This document shows, one piece after another, positions 5,950 to 13,565 of a DNA stretch of 13,565 nt. Numbering within the stretch: position 1 is the stretch's first letter; each line of letters begins with the position of its first letter. A program made the position numbers and the translations under genes. The notes under the pieces were generated by a model that searched no databases, had not been told where the DNA came from, and saw only the letters and a program-made list of their open reading frames with translations. The DNA is from Propionibacteriaceae bacterium. GTDB taxonomy: Bacteria; Actinomycetota; Actinomycetes; Propionibacteriales; Propionibacteriaceae. Location: NCBI GenBank assembly GCA_030538175.1, contig JAUNUL010000004.1:12226-25790 (forward strand), in the 5' to 3' direction.

Positions 5950-6714
5950 ATGACATTGCTCGACATCGGGGTGTGGGCGCAGAACGCCGTGTCCGGGGGC
6001 CTGGCCCTGGCGCTGCCGATCGCTCTGCTGGCCGGCTTGGTGTCGTTCTTCTCTCCGTGCGTGGTCCCGCTGTTGCCGGGGTACTTGTCTTATGCGACCG
6101 GGTTGAGCGCGACCGATGTGATGGCCGGCAAGGGGTCGCGTTGGCGGATGCTGGCGGGGTCGACCCTGTTCGTCCTCGGGTTCGCCTTCGTCTTCGTGAT
6201 GTCGGGGGTGGCGGCGGGTTCGATCGGTCGAGCCTTGTTCGTGTATGCCCGGCCCCTCACGATCATCTTCGGCATCCTCATGATTCTGTTGGGGCTGATC
6301 TTCGCCGGCTTGGTGCCACTGGGCCAGCGGGATATGCGTTTCCACCGGATCCCCAAGGTCGGCGTTGCCTTCGCCCCTCTGCTGGGTGTGTTGTTTGGTC
6401 TGGGCTGGACACCGTGCATCGGCCCCACCCTGACCGTGGTGCTCACCCTCGCCATGACCGAGGGCTCTGCGGTGCGGGGCGGGATTCTCGCCTTCGTCTA
6501 TGCCCTGGGCTTGGGAATTCCGTTCGTGCTCGCCGGTCTGGCCTTCGCCCGGATGAATCGCGCGGTTCGGTTCGTGCGCCGGCACCAGGTGGCGATGATG
6601 CGCATCGGCGGGGGCTTGATGGTGGTGGTCGGCATTCTGTTGCTGACCGGCGGCTGGGATTTCCTGATGGCTGAGGTCCGCCAGTGGACCAGTTCGTTCG
6701 TGACGGTGATGTGA
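5950..6714 (+). CDS. ccdA: CcdA-type cytochrome c biogenesis / thiol-disulfide transport membrane protein
   Basis: A 254-residue polytopic membrane protein of the DsbD/CcdA family. It carries reducing equivalents from cytosolic thioredoxin across the membrane to the TlpA/ResA-like protein. The two redox cysteines are in the family motifs SFFSPCVVPLLPGY (C37) and GWTPCIGPTL (C156). Six hydrophobic segments are visible, near residues 18-35, 68-90, 100-122, 138-170, 177-197 and 214-236. It starts six bases after the tlpA-like stop with only a distant GAGGG, so translation is probably coupled. Its stop overlaps the resB start by one base (TGATG). Length and motifs are typical, and I see no defect. 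Confidence 0.95.
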   Translation: MTLLDIGVWAQNAVSGGLALALPIALLAGLVSFFSPCVVPLLPGYLSYATGLSATDVMAGKGSRWRMLAGSTLFVLGFAFVFVMSGVAAGSIGRALFVYARPLTIIFGILMILLGLIFAGLVPLGQRDMRFHRIPKVGVAFAPLLGVLFGLGWTPCIGPTLTVVLTLAMTEGSAVRGGILAFVYALGLGIPFVLAGLAFARMNRAVRFVRRHQVAMMRIGGGLMVVVGILLLTGGWDFLMAEVRQWTSSFVTVM

Positions 6715-8259
6715 TGAAGAAGGATTCCGACGCCTCCGCCCTGTCGGGTGTGGAACTGCTGCGTTTCGGCTGGACCCAGCTCACCTCGATGCGGACGGCG
6801 TTGACGCTGCTGTTCGTCGCCGCGCTGGCGGCGATCCCAGGCTCTCTGATCCCGCAACGACCGGTCTCGCCGGTGCAGGTGGCTGACTTCATCGCCGAAC
6901 AGCCGACGCTCGGACGGATCTATGACACCCTCGGGTTGTTCGAGGTCTACACCTCACCGTGGTTCTCGGCGATCTATCTGCTGCTGTTGGTGTCGTTGCT
7001 CGGCTGCATCATTCCCCGCATCGGGGTGTATGCGAAAGCGGTTCGTGCCCAGCCCGTGCAGACCCCCCGCAACCTGGCCCGGTTGCCGGCGTACGCGAAG
7101 GTCCCCGCCCGCGACGACGCGATCGATGCGGCTGAAGCCCACCTCAAGGGGCGCCACTATCGCGTACGCCGCATTGACGAGCCGACGGGCGTCAGCCTCT
7201 CGGCAGAGCGGGGCAGGGAACCTCGTCTTCCACCTGTCGCTGGTCTTCCTGCTTGTCGGGGTCGCGATCGGCGTGTTGTTCGGCTACCGCGGGACGTCGA
7301 TCGTCCCGGTGGGCGGCGGTTTCGCCAACACCCTGTCGCAGTATGACGAGCTGACCTCGGGGGCGGAGTTCACCGATCTGGACCTGGATCCGTTCAGCGT
7401 GGTCGTCGACGATTTCGTGGTCCGCTTCGAGACGGGCCGCGTCAACACCGGCCAGCCGCGGGAGTTCACCGCGCACGTGCGGGTGGCCGACACCCCGGGT
7501 GGCCCGGAGCGCACGGAGACGATTGAGGTCAATCACCCACTGGAGGTCGCGGGCACCCAGGTGCATCTGTTGGGTCATGGGTATGCGCCGCGGGTGACGG
7601 TCCATGACGGCAACGGCGATGTCGCGTTCTCGGGGCCGGTCGTCTTCCTGCCGCAGGACGGGAGTTTCACGTCCAATGGGGTGATCAAGGTCCCGGATGG
7701 CCGCCCCGATCGGTTGGCGTTCGAAGGCATCTTCGTGCCCACTGCGCCGGTGGATGACCCGATGCCGCAGTCGTTGTTCCCGGATCCGTATAACCCCGAG
7801 CTGTTCCTCAACGCCTTCCACGGTGCGCCGCGGGATTCGTCGGGCAAGCCCGAGAACGTCTATTCGCTCAACAAGGACGGGTTGACGCAATATCACGCAT
7901 CCGATGGCGACCTGTTGCGGTTCCGGTTGAAGCCGGGCGAGCAGTTCGCTTTGCCCGATGGTCGCGGGACGATCTCCTTCGACGGCTGGCAGCGCTGGGT
8001 GCGGCTGCAGGTGAGCTATACCCCGGGTCTGCCGTTGGCGCTGGGTTCGGTGCTGGTCGGCGTCGCGGGGCTGTGCCTGTCGCTGTTCATCCGGCCGCGC
8101 CGGCTGTGGGTCCGGGTGAGGGCGGACGGTATGGCCGAGGTGGCTGGGCTTGACCGGGCCGAGGCCCGGACCGGGCTCGCTGAGGCCGTGGGTGATGTGG
8201 GGGAGGCGGTTCTGCGCACTGCGTCACCCGTCACGAATGAGTCCGAGATGGCAAGATAG
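6714..8259 (+). pseudogene. resB: Cytochrome c biogenesis protein ResB (Ccs1), frameshifted by an apparent small deletion
   Basis: ResB works with CcsB to carry heme out of the cell and attach it to apocytochrome c. The N-terminal part (6714-7211, 166 codons) includes transmembrane segments MRTALTLLFVAALAAIPGSLIP and SAIYLLLLVSLLGCIIPRIGVY (overlapping text shortened to family core). The C-terminal part (7213-8259, 348 residues) has the third segment LVFHLSLVFLLVGVAIGVLFG, the extracytoplasmic domain with VNHPLEV, and the fourth segment near LALGSVLVGVAGLCLSLF. The parts are in different frames. Relatives read roughly SAEKGYLREAGNLVFH; here AER meets AGN with one base (7212) between, as if about 14 bases were lost. 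Unshifted, the N-terminal frame ends at 7346 after 210 residues. Start ATG 6714 overlaps the ccdA stop. A true mutation or an assembly error are both possible. Confidence 0.85.
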
Positions 8260-8279
8260 GGCCGCTAGGGAGGTCTTTC

Positions 8280-9266
8280 ATGGACGCACTGGGTCAATAT
8301 TCGATGCTGGCGATGGTCACCGCAGCGGTGATCTATCTGTTCGCGGTGTTCGCACACGCAGCCGAATGGGCGACGGCCCGCGGGGCGGTGGCGGTCGTGT
8401 CGACGACGAAACGTCGCGTTCCGGTGCTCGTGGGCGGTGCCCCACAGGACGACGGCGTCGATGTTGTCGCGGACCCCGTCAGTGATGCGGAGGCGCCCGC
8501 CGAACCGGAGTCGGCGAAGGTGCGGACCAACCTGTTCGGTCGCATCGGCATCGCCCTGACAACCGTGGCCTTGGCGTCTCAGATCCTGGCGGTGGTCCTG
8601 CGGGGTCTCGCGGCGGATCGGCTGCCCTGGGGGAACATGTATGAGTTCACCTCCAGCTCCTTGATCTTCGTCGTCTTGGCCTATCTGGTGATGGCCATCC
8701 GATTCGAGCAGCGTTGGCTCGGCCTGCCCGTGGCCATGCTGTCGACGATTGGCCTGGGCCTCGCGGTGACGGTGTTCTATGTTGACGTCGCCCCGCTCGT
8801 GCCGTCCCTGCACTCAGCGTGGTTCCTGTTCCACATCCTGGCCGCCGTCGTGGCCGGTGCCGCGTTCACCCTGGGCGGGTTGAGCGCGATCCTCTATCTG
8901 CTGCGCCGCCGGGCCGAGGCAACCGGCGTGGTGCGCGGCTATCTGGCGAAAGTGCCGTCGGCGGAGAAGCTGGACCGGTTCACGTATGTCACCGCTGCCT
9001 TTGCCTTCCCGCTCTTCACGTTCGTGATCGCCGCCGGCGCGATCTGGGCGCAGTACGCGTGGGGCCGCTATTGGGGCTGGGATCCCAAGGAGACCTGGTC
9101 GCTGGTGACCTGGGCCATCTATGCGGCATATCTGCATGCCCGGTCCACCGCAGGCTGGAAGGGCAAGCCGGCGGCGATCATCGCCATCGTGGGTGCGGTC
9201 TCGTTCTGGTGGAACTTCGTCGGCATCAATCTCTTGGTCTCGGGCCTGCATTCGTACGCGAAGTAG
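8280..9266 (+). CDS. ccsB: Cytochrome c biogenesis protein CcsB/ResC (CcsA family, heme handling)
   Basis: A 328-residue polytopic membrane protein of the heme-handling family, partner of ResB in System II. The tryptophan-rich heme-presenting motif is WGRYWGWDPKETWSLVTW (261-278). Candidate heme-ligand histidines lie in SLHSAW (H178), FLFH (H185), YLHAR (H286) and the C-terminal LHSYAK (H324). The WGNMYEF motif (117-123) is also typical. About eight hydrophobic segments are present. A hydrophilic loop at about 40-80, rich in Asp, Glu and Pro, follows the first segment. AGGGAGG (8267-8273) six bases before the ATG fixes the start. It is intact, unlike its partner resB 20 bases upstream. It ends 12 bases from the convergent SDR gene, with no obvious terminator between. 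Confidence 0.95.
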   Translation: MDALGQYSMLAMVTAAVIYLFAVFAHAAEWATARGAVAVVSTTKRRVPVLVGGAPQDDGVDVVADPVSDAEAPAEPESAKVRTNLFGRIGIALTTVALASQILAVVLRGLAADRLPWGNMYEFTSSSLIFVVLAYLVMAIRFEQRWLGLPVAMLSTIGLGLAVTVFYVDVAPLVPSLHSAWFLFHILAAVVAGAAFTLGGLSAILYLLRRRAEATGVVRGYLAKVPSAEKLDRFTYVTAAFAFPLFTFVIAAGAIWAQYAWGRYWGWDPKETWSLVTWAIYAAYLHARSTAGWKGKPAAIIAIVGAVSFWWNFVGINLLVSGLHSYAK

Positions 9267-9278
9267 CCCGCGGGCGGA

Positions 9279-10076
9279 TCAGCCCTTCGCCCAGAGCCGG
9301 GCGATGGGCAGGACCACGCGGGTCGGGACGACGCTCGCCGCGATCGACGTGATGCGGTTCATCGGCCCGTCGACGACTTCCATAGCGTCGCGGTTGAGTG
9401 CCCGGAAGGTGGACTGCACGACCTGTTCGGTTGAGCGGCGGTTCGGCAACATGCCCGGCGAACCGGTGTTGGCCATCCACTCGGTGTCGGTGGGGCCGGG
9501 GCAGACCGACAGCACCCGCACCCCGGTGTCCCGGGTTTCCGACCACAATGCCTGGGAGAAGCTGCGGACATAGGCCTTGCTGGCGCCATAGACGCTCATC
9601 GTCGGCCACGGCTGGAAACCGGCGGTCGATGCCACGTTGACGATCGCGCCATATCCCCGGGCCAGCATCGGGGGCAGGAACTGGCGCGCCAAATCCGTCA
9701 GCGCCACGCAGTTCAGTTCGATCTCACGGATGATGCGGTCCGGGTCCATGTCGGCGAAGTTGCCCTGGGTGCCGAACCCCGCGTTGTTGATCAGCACGTC
9801 GACGGTCAGGCCCTGGTCGGCGATGGCCGTGGGCAACGCCTGGCGTGCCGCCCGGTCGGTCAGGTCGGTGGGCAGCACGGTGGCCGTCCGGCCGTGTCGC
9901 TGGAGCACCTCCGCCGCCAACTCCTGCAGCTCCTCGCCGCGACGGGCGACGAGGATCAGGTCCATGCCCGCGCGGGCCAAGAATTCCGCATAGTGGCGGC
10001 CGAGGCCGCTGGAGGCGCCTGTCACCAATGCCGTGCCGTGGAGGGAAAAGGAACGATCGGAGCGCTTTTCGGCCAT
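9279..10076 (-). CDS. Short-chain dehydrogenase/reductase (SDR), classical type
   Basis: A 265-residue classical SDR oxidoreductase. The cofactor motif is TGASSGLG (19-26); NNAG (97-100), S150 and the catalytic YGASK (Y163, K167) complete the active site. The ARR after the second strand (VARRGEEL, about 44-49) places arginines where NADP(H) enzymes usually bind the phosphate, so NADPH preference is likely. The substrate cannot be read from the sequence, though the family (SDR 'DltE-like' short chains) often acts on lipids or small carbonyl compounds. The C-terminal stretch TSIAASVVPTRVVLPIARLWAKG is hydrophobic and may be membrane-peripheral. The gene diverges from mtr, with 60 bases between starts. 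Confidence 0.92.
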   Translation of the reverse strand: MAEKRSDRSFSLHGTALVTGASSGLGRHYAEFLARAGMDLILVARRGEELQELAAEVLQRHGRTATVLPTDLTDRAARQALPTAIADQGLTVDVLINNAGFGTQGNFADMDPDRIIREIELNCVALTDLARQFLPPMLARGYGAIVNVASTAGFQPWPTMSVYGASKAYVRSFSQALWSETRDTGVRVLSVCPGPTDTEWMANTGSPGMLPNRRSTEQVVQSTFRALNRDAMEVVDGPMNRITSIAASVVPTRVVLPIARLWAKG

Positions 10077-10082
10077 GGCGAC

Positions 10083-10088
10083 AGCCTA
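10083..10088 (-). promoter_or_regulatory. -10 element for the SDR gene
   Basis: On the minus strand TAGGCT is followed by six bases (GTCGCC) and the ATG at 10076. It fits TANNNT with transcription starting at the ATG. No Shine-Dalgarno site or convincing -35 was seen. Confidence 0.5.
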
Positions 10089-10124
10089 GCCACCGGCCCG
10101 GACTGCCTCTTGTTCCATCCCCAT

Positions 10125-10130
10125 TAGGAT
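10125..10130 (+). promoter_or_regulatory. -10 element for mtr
   Basis: TAGGAT is followed by six bases (GACTCC) and the ATG at 10137, predicting a leaderless message. The same bases contain AGGA (10126-10129) seven bases before the ATG, so a Shine-Dalgarno reading is an alternative. Confidence 0.45.
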
Positions 10131-10136
10131 GACTCC

Positions 10137-11567
10137 ATGGCTTCACCAATGCCGCACTATGACCTGTGCGTGATCGGCTCCGGGTCCGGCAACTCCCTGC
10201 TCGATGAACGTTTCTCGTCGATGAAGGTTGCGCTGGTCGACAAGGGCATCAACGGCGCCTTCGGCGGGACCTGCCTCAACGTCGGCTGCATCCCGACCAA
10301 GATGTTCGTTCGTCCGGCCGACCTGGCGGCGGCCCACGTCGACGCACAACGCGTGGACGTTGCGCTCACCCCGGGACGTCCGGACTGGCCGGCGATCCGC
10401 GACCGCATCTTCGGGCGGATCGACGCCATCGCGGAGTCCGGCAAGCAGTGGCGGCAGGACAATGAGCACATCACCCTCTTCCAGGGGGAGGGACGCTTCA
10501 CCGGGGAGAAGACCCTCGGGGTCGCCGGTGGCAAGTTGACCGCTGACCGGTTCGTCATCGCCACCGGATCCCGCCCGCGCCCGTTCGAGGTCGATGTCCC
10601 CGAGGGCGTCACGGTGCACACCTCGGACACTGTGATGCGGCTGGAGAAGCTGCCCCGTTCCATGGTGATCATCGGTGGGGGCTTCATCGCCGCAGAGTTC
10701 GCTCACGTTTTCTCCGCCTACGGCACCCGCGTCACGGTGATCAACCGGTCGAGCACGCTGCTGCGCCGGGAGGACACCGACGTCTCCCGCCGCTTCACCC
10801 AGCTCATGTCCCGACGGATGACGGTGCGCCTCAACCAGAAGCTGGTGCGCCTGGAGCCCGACGAGGACGGCCAGATCCTGGTCATCACCGCCGACTCCTC
10901 GGGCATCGAATATGAGTACGCGGCAGAGGTCGTCCTCAACGCCACCGGACGGGTCCCCAACGGCGACACGATGAACCTCTCGGCTGCCGGGGTCGAGACC
11001 GATCCCGACACCGGACTCATCGTGGTCGATGAGTTCCAGCGCACGAGCGCCGATGGCATTTTCGCGCTCGGCGACGTGTGTTCGCCCGCCCAGTTGAAGC
11101 ATGTCGCGAACCATGAGATGCGGGTCGTCCAACACAACCTGCTGCACCCCGATGACTTGATCGCTGCCAATCACAACGCGATTCCGCATGCGGTGTTCGG
11201 CCTTCCGCAGATCGCGGCCGTGGGGGCCACCGAACAGGAATTGAAGGAGGCCGGGCGGCGCTATGTCAGCGCAGTCCAGGACTACGGCTCGGTGGCCTAT
11301 GGCTGGGCGATGGAGGACCGGGAGTCCTTCTGCAAGCTCCTTGCCGACCCCGACACCGGGCAGCTTCTGGGCGCCCACATCCTGGGCGAGCAGGCACCGG
11401 TGCTGATCCAGCCGTTGATCCAGGCGATGAGCTTCGGGCTCGGCGTCCGGGACATGGCCCGGGGCCAGTATTGGATCCACCCCGCCCTCGCGGAAGTGGT
11501 CGAGAATGCGCTGTTGTCGTTGCCTCTGGCGGATCCTGCTGACGGCTCCGACGCGGGGCGCGCATGA
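10137..11567 (+). CDS. mtr: Mycothione reductase
   Basis: An FAD-dependent pyridine nucleotide-disulfide oxidoreductase that reduces mycothione (oxidised mycothiol) with NADPH in the cytosol. At 476 residues it is slightly longer than M. tuberculosis Mtr and matches it closely. Key parts are the FAD-binding start DLCVIGSGSGNSLLDER, redox cysteines C46 and C51 in GGTCLNVGCIPTKMF, the NADPH motif IIGGGFIAAEFAHVFSA (178-194), the FAD site FALGDVCSP (309-317), and the catalytic dimer-interface HPALAEVVE (H448, E453). SGNS near the N-terminus and MARGQYWIHP separate it from lipoamide and mercuric reductases. A second in-frame ATG at 10149 (MPHYDL) aligns better with relatives; 10137 is preferred for its spacing to the -10. 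The stop overlaps the next start (ATGA). Confidence 0.95.
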   Translation: MASPMPHYDLCVIGSGSGNSLLDERFSSMKVALVDKGINGAFGGTCLNVGCIPTKMFVRPADLAAAHVDAQRVDVALTPGRPDWPAIRDRIFGRIDAIAESGKQWRQDNEHITLFQGEGRFTGEKTLGVAGGKLTADRFVIATGSRPRPFEVDVPEGVTVHTSDTVMRLEKLPRSMVIIGGGFIAAEFAHVFSAYGTRVTVINRSSTLLRREDTDVSRRFTQLMSRRMTVRLNQKLVRLEPDEDGQILVITADSSGIEYEYAAEVVLNATGRVPNGDTMNLSAAGVETDPDTGLIVVDEFQRTSADGIFALGDVCSPAQLKHVANHEMRVVQHNLLHPDDLIAANHNAIPHAVFGLPQIAAVGATEQELKEAGRRYVSAVQDYGSVAYGWAMEDRESFCKLLADPDTGQLLGAHILGEQAPVLIQPLIQAMSFGLGVRDMARGQYWIHPALAEVVENALLSLPLADPADGSDAGRA

Positions 11568-12847
11568 GGGCTCGTCGCCCTCGTGGGGCACGCATCAGCG
11601 GGGTCCGCGTCCTGCCGGCGCTGGCGGCGGCCGTCGTGGGGTTCGCGGGTTGTACGTCCCCGTCGGCGGCCCCGGGGGAACCATCCCCGGCTCCCGCCTC
11701 GCCGTCCCCTTCAGCGAGCGCTGTTGGGCGTACGCCAACCCCGACGCCCGTGCCCGCCGAACCCACAGAACCCGCGGCACCCGCCGAACCGGAGCAGTGC
11801 AACGTGCTGATCGACCGACTGACACCCGAAGAGCGGATCGGGCAGCTCTTCATGGTGGGCAAGACCAGCACGGAACCGGTGACTGAGGAATACCGGCAGA
11901 TGCTGGCGACGACCCACGTCGGCAGCGTCGTGCTGCTCGGCAACTCCCGGGAGGGCACCGCCCGGGTCAAGGAACTCACCGACAGCCTGCGGCACTCAGC
12001 TGCGGCACCTGAGTCCATCGGCTTGCTGATCGCCGTCGATCAGGAGGGTGGCCAGGTGCAGCGCCTGAAGGGCCCGGGCTTCGACACCATGCCATCTGCG
12101 CGGGTGCAGGCGAATCGACCCGTGCCGGAGCTGGAGCGCTCCGCCGCGCATTGGGGACGCCAGCTCGTCGCGGCCGGTGTGGATGCGAACCTGGCCCCGG
12201 TCGCGGACGTGGTGCCCGCCAATCGGGTCGCGAACAACGCCCCGGTCGGGCAGCTCGAGCGGCACTATGGCGAGACCGTCGCGGAGGTCTCCCCGCGGGT
12301 GGCGGCTGTCGTCCGAGGGTTCGACGAGGCGGGCATCACCACCAGCGTCAAGCACTTCCCGGGCTTGGGCCACGTCGCCGGCAATACCGACTTCGCTGCG
12401 GGTGTGAACGACACCTCGATCACCCGCCGCGACCCGGGATTGGCCGCCTTCAAGGCCGGCACGGATGCGGGTGCGGACATGGTCATGATCGGCACCGCCA
12501 CCTATGCCCGCATCGATCCCGGGGTGCCCGCTGCCTTCTCCTCGGTCGTGATCGAACGCATGGTGCGCCAGGACATGGGTTTCAACGGGGTGGTGATCTC
12601 CGATGATCTCGGCGTCGCCCAGCAGGTCTCCGATGTGGCGCCCGGTGAGCGGGCTGTGCGGTTCCTGGCTGCGGGCGGTGACCTCGTCATCAACGGTGAT
12701 CCGCGCCTGCAGGCAGAGATGACCCGGGCCGTCACCGAACGGGCGGCGGCGGATCCGGCCTTCGCGGAACGGCTCCGGGTGAAAGTCCAACGGGTCGTGG
12801 ACATGAAAGCGCGTGGTGGTCAGGTGACCTGCCTGCCGCCTGCCTGA
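11564..12847 (+). CDS. Glycoside hydrolase family 3 lipoprotein (NagZ-like, beta-N-acetylhexosaminidase)
   Basis: A 427-residue secreted lipoprotein. It has a basic n-region with arginines, a hydrophobic core, a lipobox-like GFAGC (C30), a Pro/Ser/Thr/Glu-rich linker (about 32-76), and a single GH3 N-terminal barrel. Barrel motifs are AVDQEGGQVQRL (157-168), VKHFPGLGHVAGNTD (262-276) and VISDDLGV (344-351), in which D347 is the probable nucleophile. NagZ-type enzymes remove N-acetylglucosamine from peptidoglycan fragments, which fits a surface lipoprotein. The flexible loop that carries Asp-Ser-His in standard NagZ reads Asn-Thr-Asp here, so the usual acid/base histidine is missing. It overlaps mtr by four bases (ATGA), so co-translation is likely. 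The -3 lipobox residue is Phe, slightly unusual. Confidence 0.9.
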   Translation: MRARRPRGARISGVRVLPALAAAVVGFAGCTSPSAAPGEPSPAPASPSPSASAVGRTPTPTPVPAEPTEPAAPAEPEQCNVLIDRLTPEERIGQLFMVGKTSTEPVTEEYRQMLATTHVGSVVLLGNSREGTARVKELTDSLRHSAAAPESIGLLIAVDQEGGQVQRLKGPGFDTMPSARVQANRPVPELERSAAHWGRQLVAAGVDANLAPVADVVPANRVANNAPVGQLERHYGETVAEVSPRVAAVVRGFDEAGITTSVKHFPGLGHVAGNTDFAAGVNDTSITRRDPGLAAFKAGTDAGADMVMIGTATYARIDPGVPAAFSSVVIERMVRQDMGFNGVVISDDLGVAQQVSDVAPGERAVRFLAAGGDLVINGDPRLQAEMTRAVTERAAADPAFAERLRVKVQRVVDMKARGGQVTCLPPA

Positions 12848-12870
12848 GTTTTCGCCGTTCCGTGCGCGCG

Positions 12871-12893
12871 TCCGGGTCAGGGGCCGACCCGGA
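12871..12893. terminator. GC-rich hairpin between convergent genes
   Basis: TCCGGGTC (12871-12878) and GACCCGGA (12886-12893) form a perfect 8-bp stem with a 7-base loop. It lies 23 bases after the GH3 stop and overlaps the stop codon of the minus-strand gene. No T-run follows on either strand, so termination is only a guess; GC-rich actinobacterial terminators often lack one. Confidence 0.35.
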
Positions 12894-13565
12894 GGCTGGC
12901 CATGGCCTGTCGGGCAGGTTCTTCCCATTCGGGGCTGACGTTGGGGATCGAGGCGGAGAAGATGCTGGAGCGCCCCTCACCGGTATCGACGATCAACACT
13001 GCGAGCCACTCCCGGTCAGTACGCAGGCCCGGGATCTTGAACGACAGGTCGGACTCGATCAGCCAGGCATCGTGGCCATCGACCTGCATCGCCTTGCTGA
13101 CCGTGTCGTTGCGGGTGACCTTGGCGTCGCCATAGAACTGGCCGATGATGCACGTGGTGACGATGCCGGCGCCGTCGCGAGGGTTGAAGAAACCGTCCCC
13201 GGCCCGCAGCTCGCCGACCATGACCGAGGCCACCCAGCCCTGGGTCTGCCCGTTCTCCGGATAGCTATCGACGAGGATGTCCTGTTTCGCGGCGTTGAAA
13301 CCGAACGGGATCCGCACCTCTTGGGACGGGAAGCTCCACGGCTCGGGCAGTTGGGGATAGGACAACAGCCCACCATGGACCCGACCGTTGCGGGTCGCCT
13401 CCTCGGTCGGTGGCTGCATGTCGAGCGGGGGACAGAGCACCTTGTTGTCGCCCGAACCCGGCTTGTTCTCCCCGCCCAGCCCGCCGGTGTTGCTGATGCC
13501 CCGGACGATGAAACCCACCACCACGACGAGGACGACAACGATGGCCGCGGCCGCGATGATCCAGC
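12877..13565 (-). CDS. Membrane-anchored extracytoplasmic protein of unknown function, N-terminus outside window
   Basis: I do not recognise a family. The frame is open to the right window edge, so the start lies outside; a GTG at 13524 falls inside the membrane segment and is unlikely to be the start. The visible protein (about 228 residues) begins with one hydrophobic segment, WIIAAAAIVVVLVVVVGF, then a Gly/Asn-rich linker (SNTGGLGGENKPGSGDNK) and a soluble domain of about 180 residues. Two cysteines (VLCPP and TTCIIG) could pair outside the cell. The arrangement suggests a single-pass protein with its C-terminal domain outside, and a short or proline-rich cytoplasmic part that is cut off. 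It converges with the GH3 gene (29-base gap). No catalytic motif is visible. Confidence 0.8.
   Translation of the reverse strand, partial: WIIAAAAIVVVLVVVVGFIVRGISNTGGLGGENKPGSGDNKVLCPPLDMQPPTEEATRNGRVHGGLLSYPQLPEPWSFPSQEVRIPFGFNAAKQDILVDSYPENGQTQGWVASVMVGELRAGDGFFNPRDGAGIVTTCIIGQFYGDAKVTRNDTVSKAMQVDGHDAWLIESDLSFKIPGLRTDREWLAVLIVDTGEGRSSIFSASIPNVSPEWEEPARQAMASLRVGP

Noticed and set aside
5167..6585. A 472-codon open frame on the minus strand.
   Set aside because: It is antisense to the tlpA-like gene and ccdA, both of which have strong family motifs. Long antisense frames are common in high-GC DNA.
10143..11591. A 482-codon open frame on the minus strand.
   Set aside because: It is antisense to mycothione reductase over its whole length and has no recognisable motif.

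Overview
The window is high-GC actinobacterial DNA. Three things support this: a clear mycothione reductase (mycothiol is the thiol of Actinobacteria), a gene order hemL - histidine phosphatase - TlpA - CcdA - ResB - CcsB that matches the Mycobacterium tuberculosis Rv0524-Rv0529 block as I recall it, and an IdeR/DtxR-type iron box. A propionibacterial relative is possible, but that is a guess.

Layout. 1-935: 3' part of hemB. 951-1629: bfd and bfr, iron storage and release genes that overlap each other and sit behind an iron box. 1666-2670 (minus): a DUF4272 protein, convergent with bfr and divergent from hemL. 2794-4101: hemL. 4141-4797: histidine phosphatase. 4798 to about 5400: a patch of repeats running into the 5' end of the next gene. 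5197-9266: System II cytochrome c maturation genes (tlpA-like, ccdA, resB, ccsB), with resB frameshifted. 9279-10076 (minus): a short-chain dehydrogenase. 10137-11567: mycothione reductase, overlapped by 4 bases by a GH3 lipoprotein (11564-12847). 12877 to the window end (minus): 3' part of a membrane-anchored protein of unknown function.

The first 9.3 kb form one theme. HemB and HemL make heme precursors, Bfr stores iron and binds heme, Bfd helps release that iron, and the Ccd/Res proteins deliver reductant and heme for cytochrome c assembly outside the membrane. The right part concerns redox balance and cell-wall sugar turnover.

The observations most worth checking are: (i) a repeat element fused to the start of the tlpA-like gene, leaving no convincing start codon; (ii) a small deletion that shifts the frame in resB; (iii) a His-to-Asp change at a ferroxidase iron ligand of bacterioferritin; (iv) an iron box lying on the -10 region of an apparently leaderless bfd; (v) a consistent pattern in which genes that start transcription units look leaderless, while several operon-internal genes carry Shine-Dalgarno sites. 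I did not find a convincing new multi-gene system such as a defence, mobile or biosynthetic locus.
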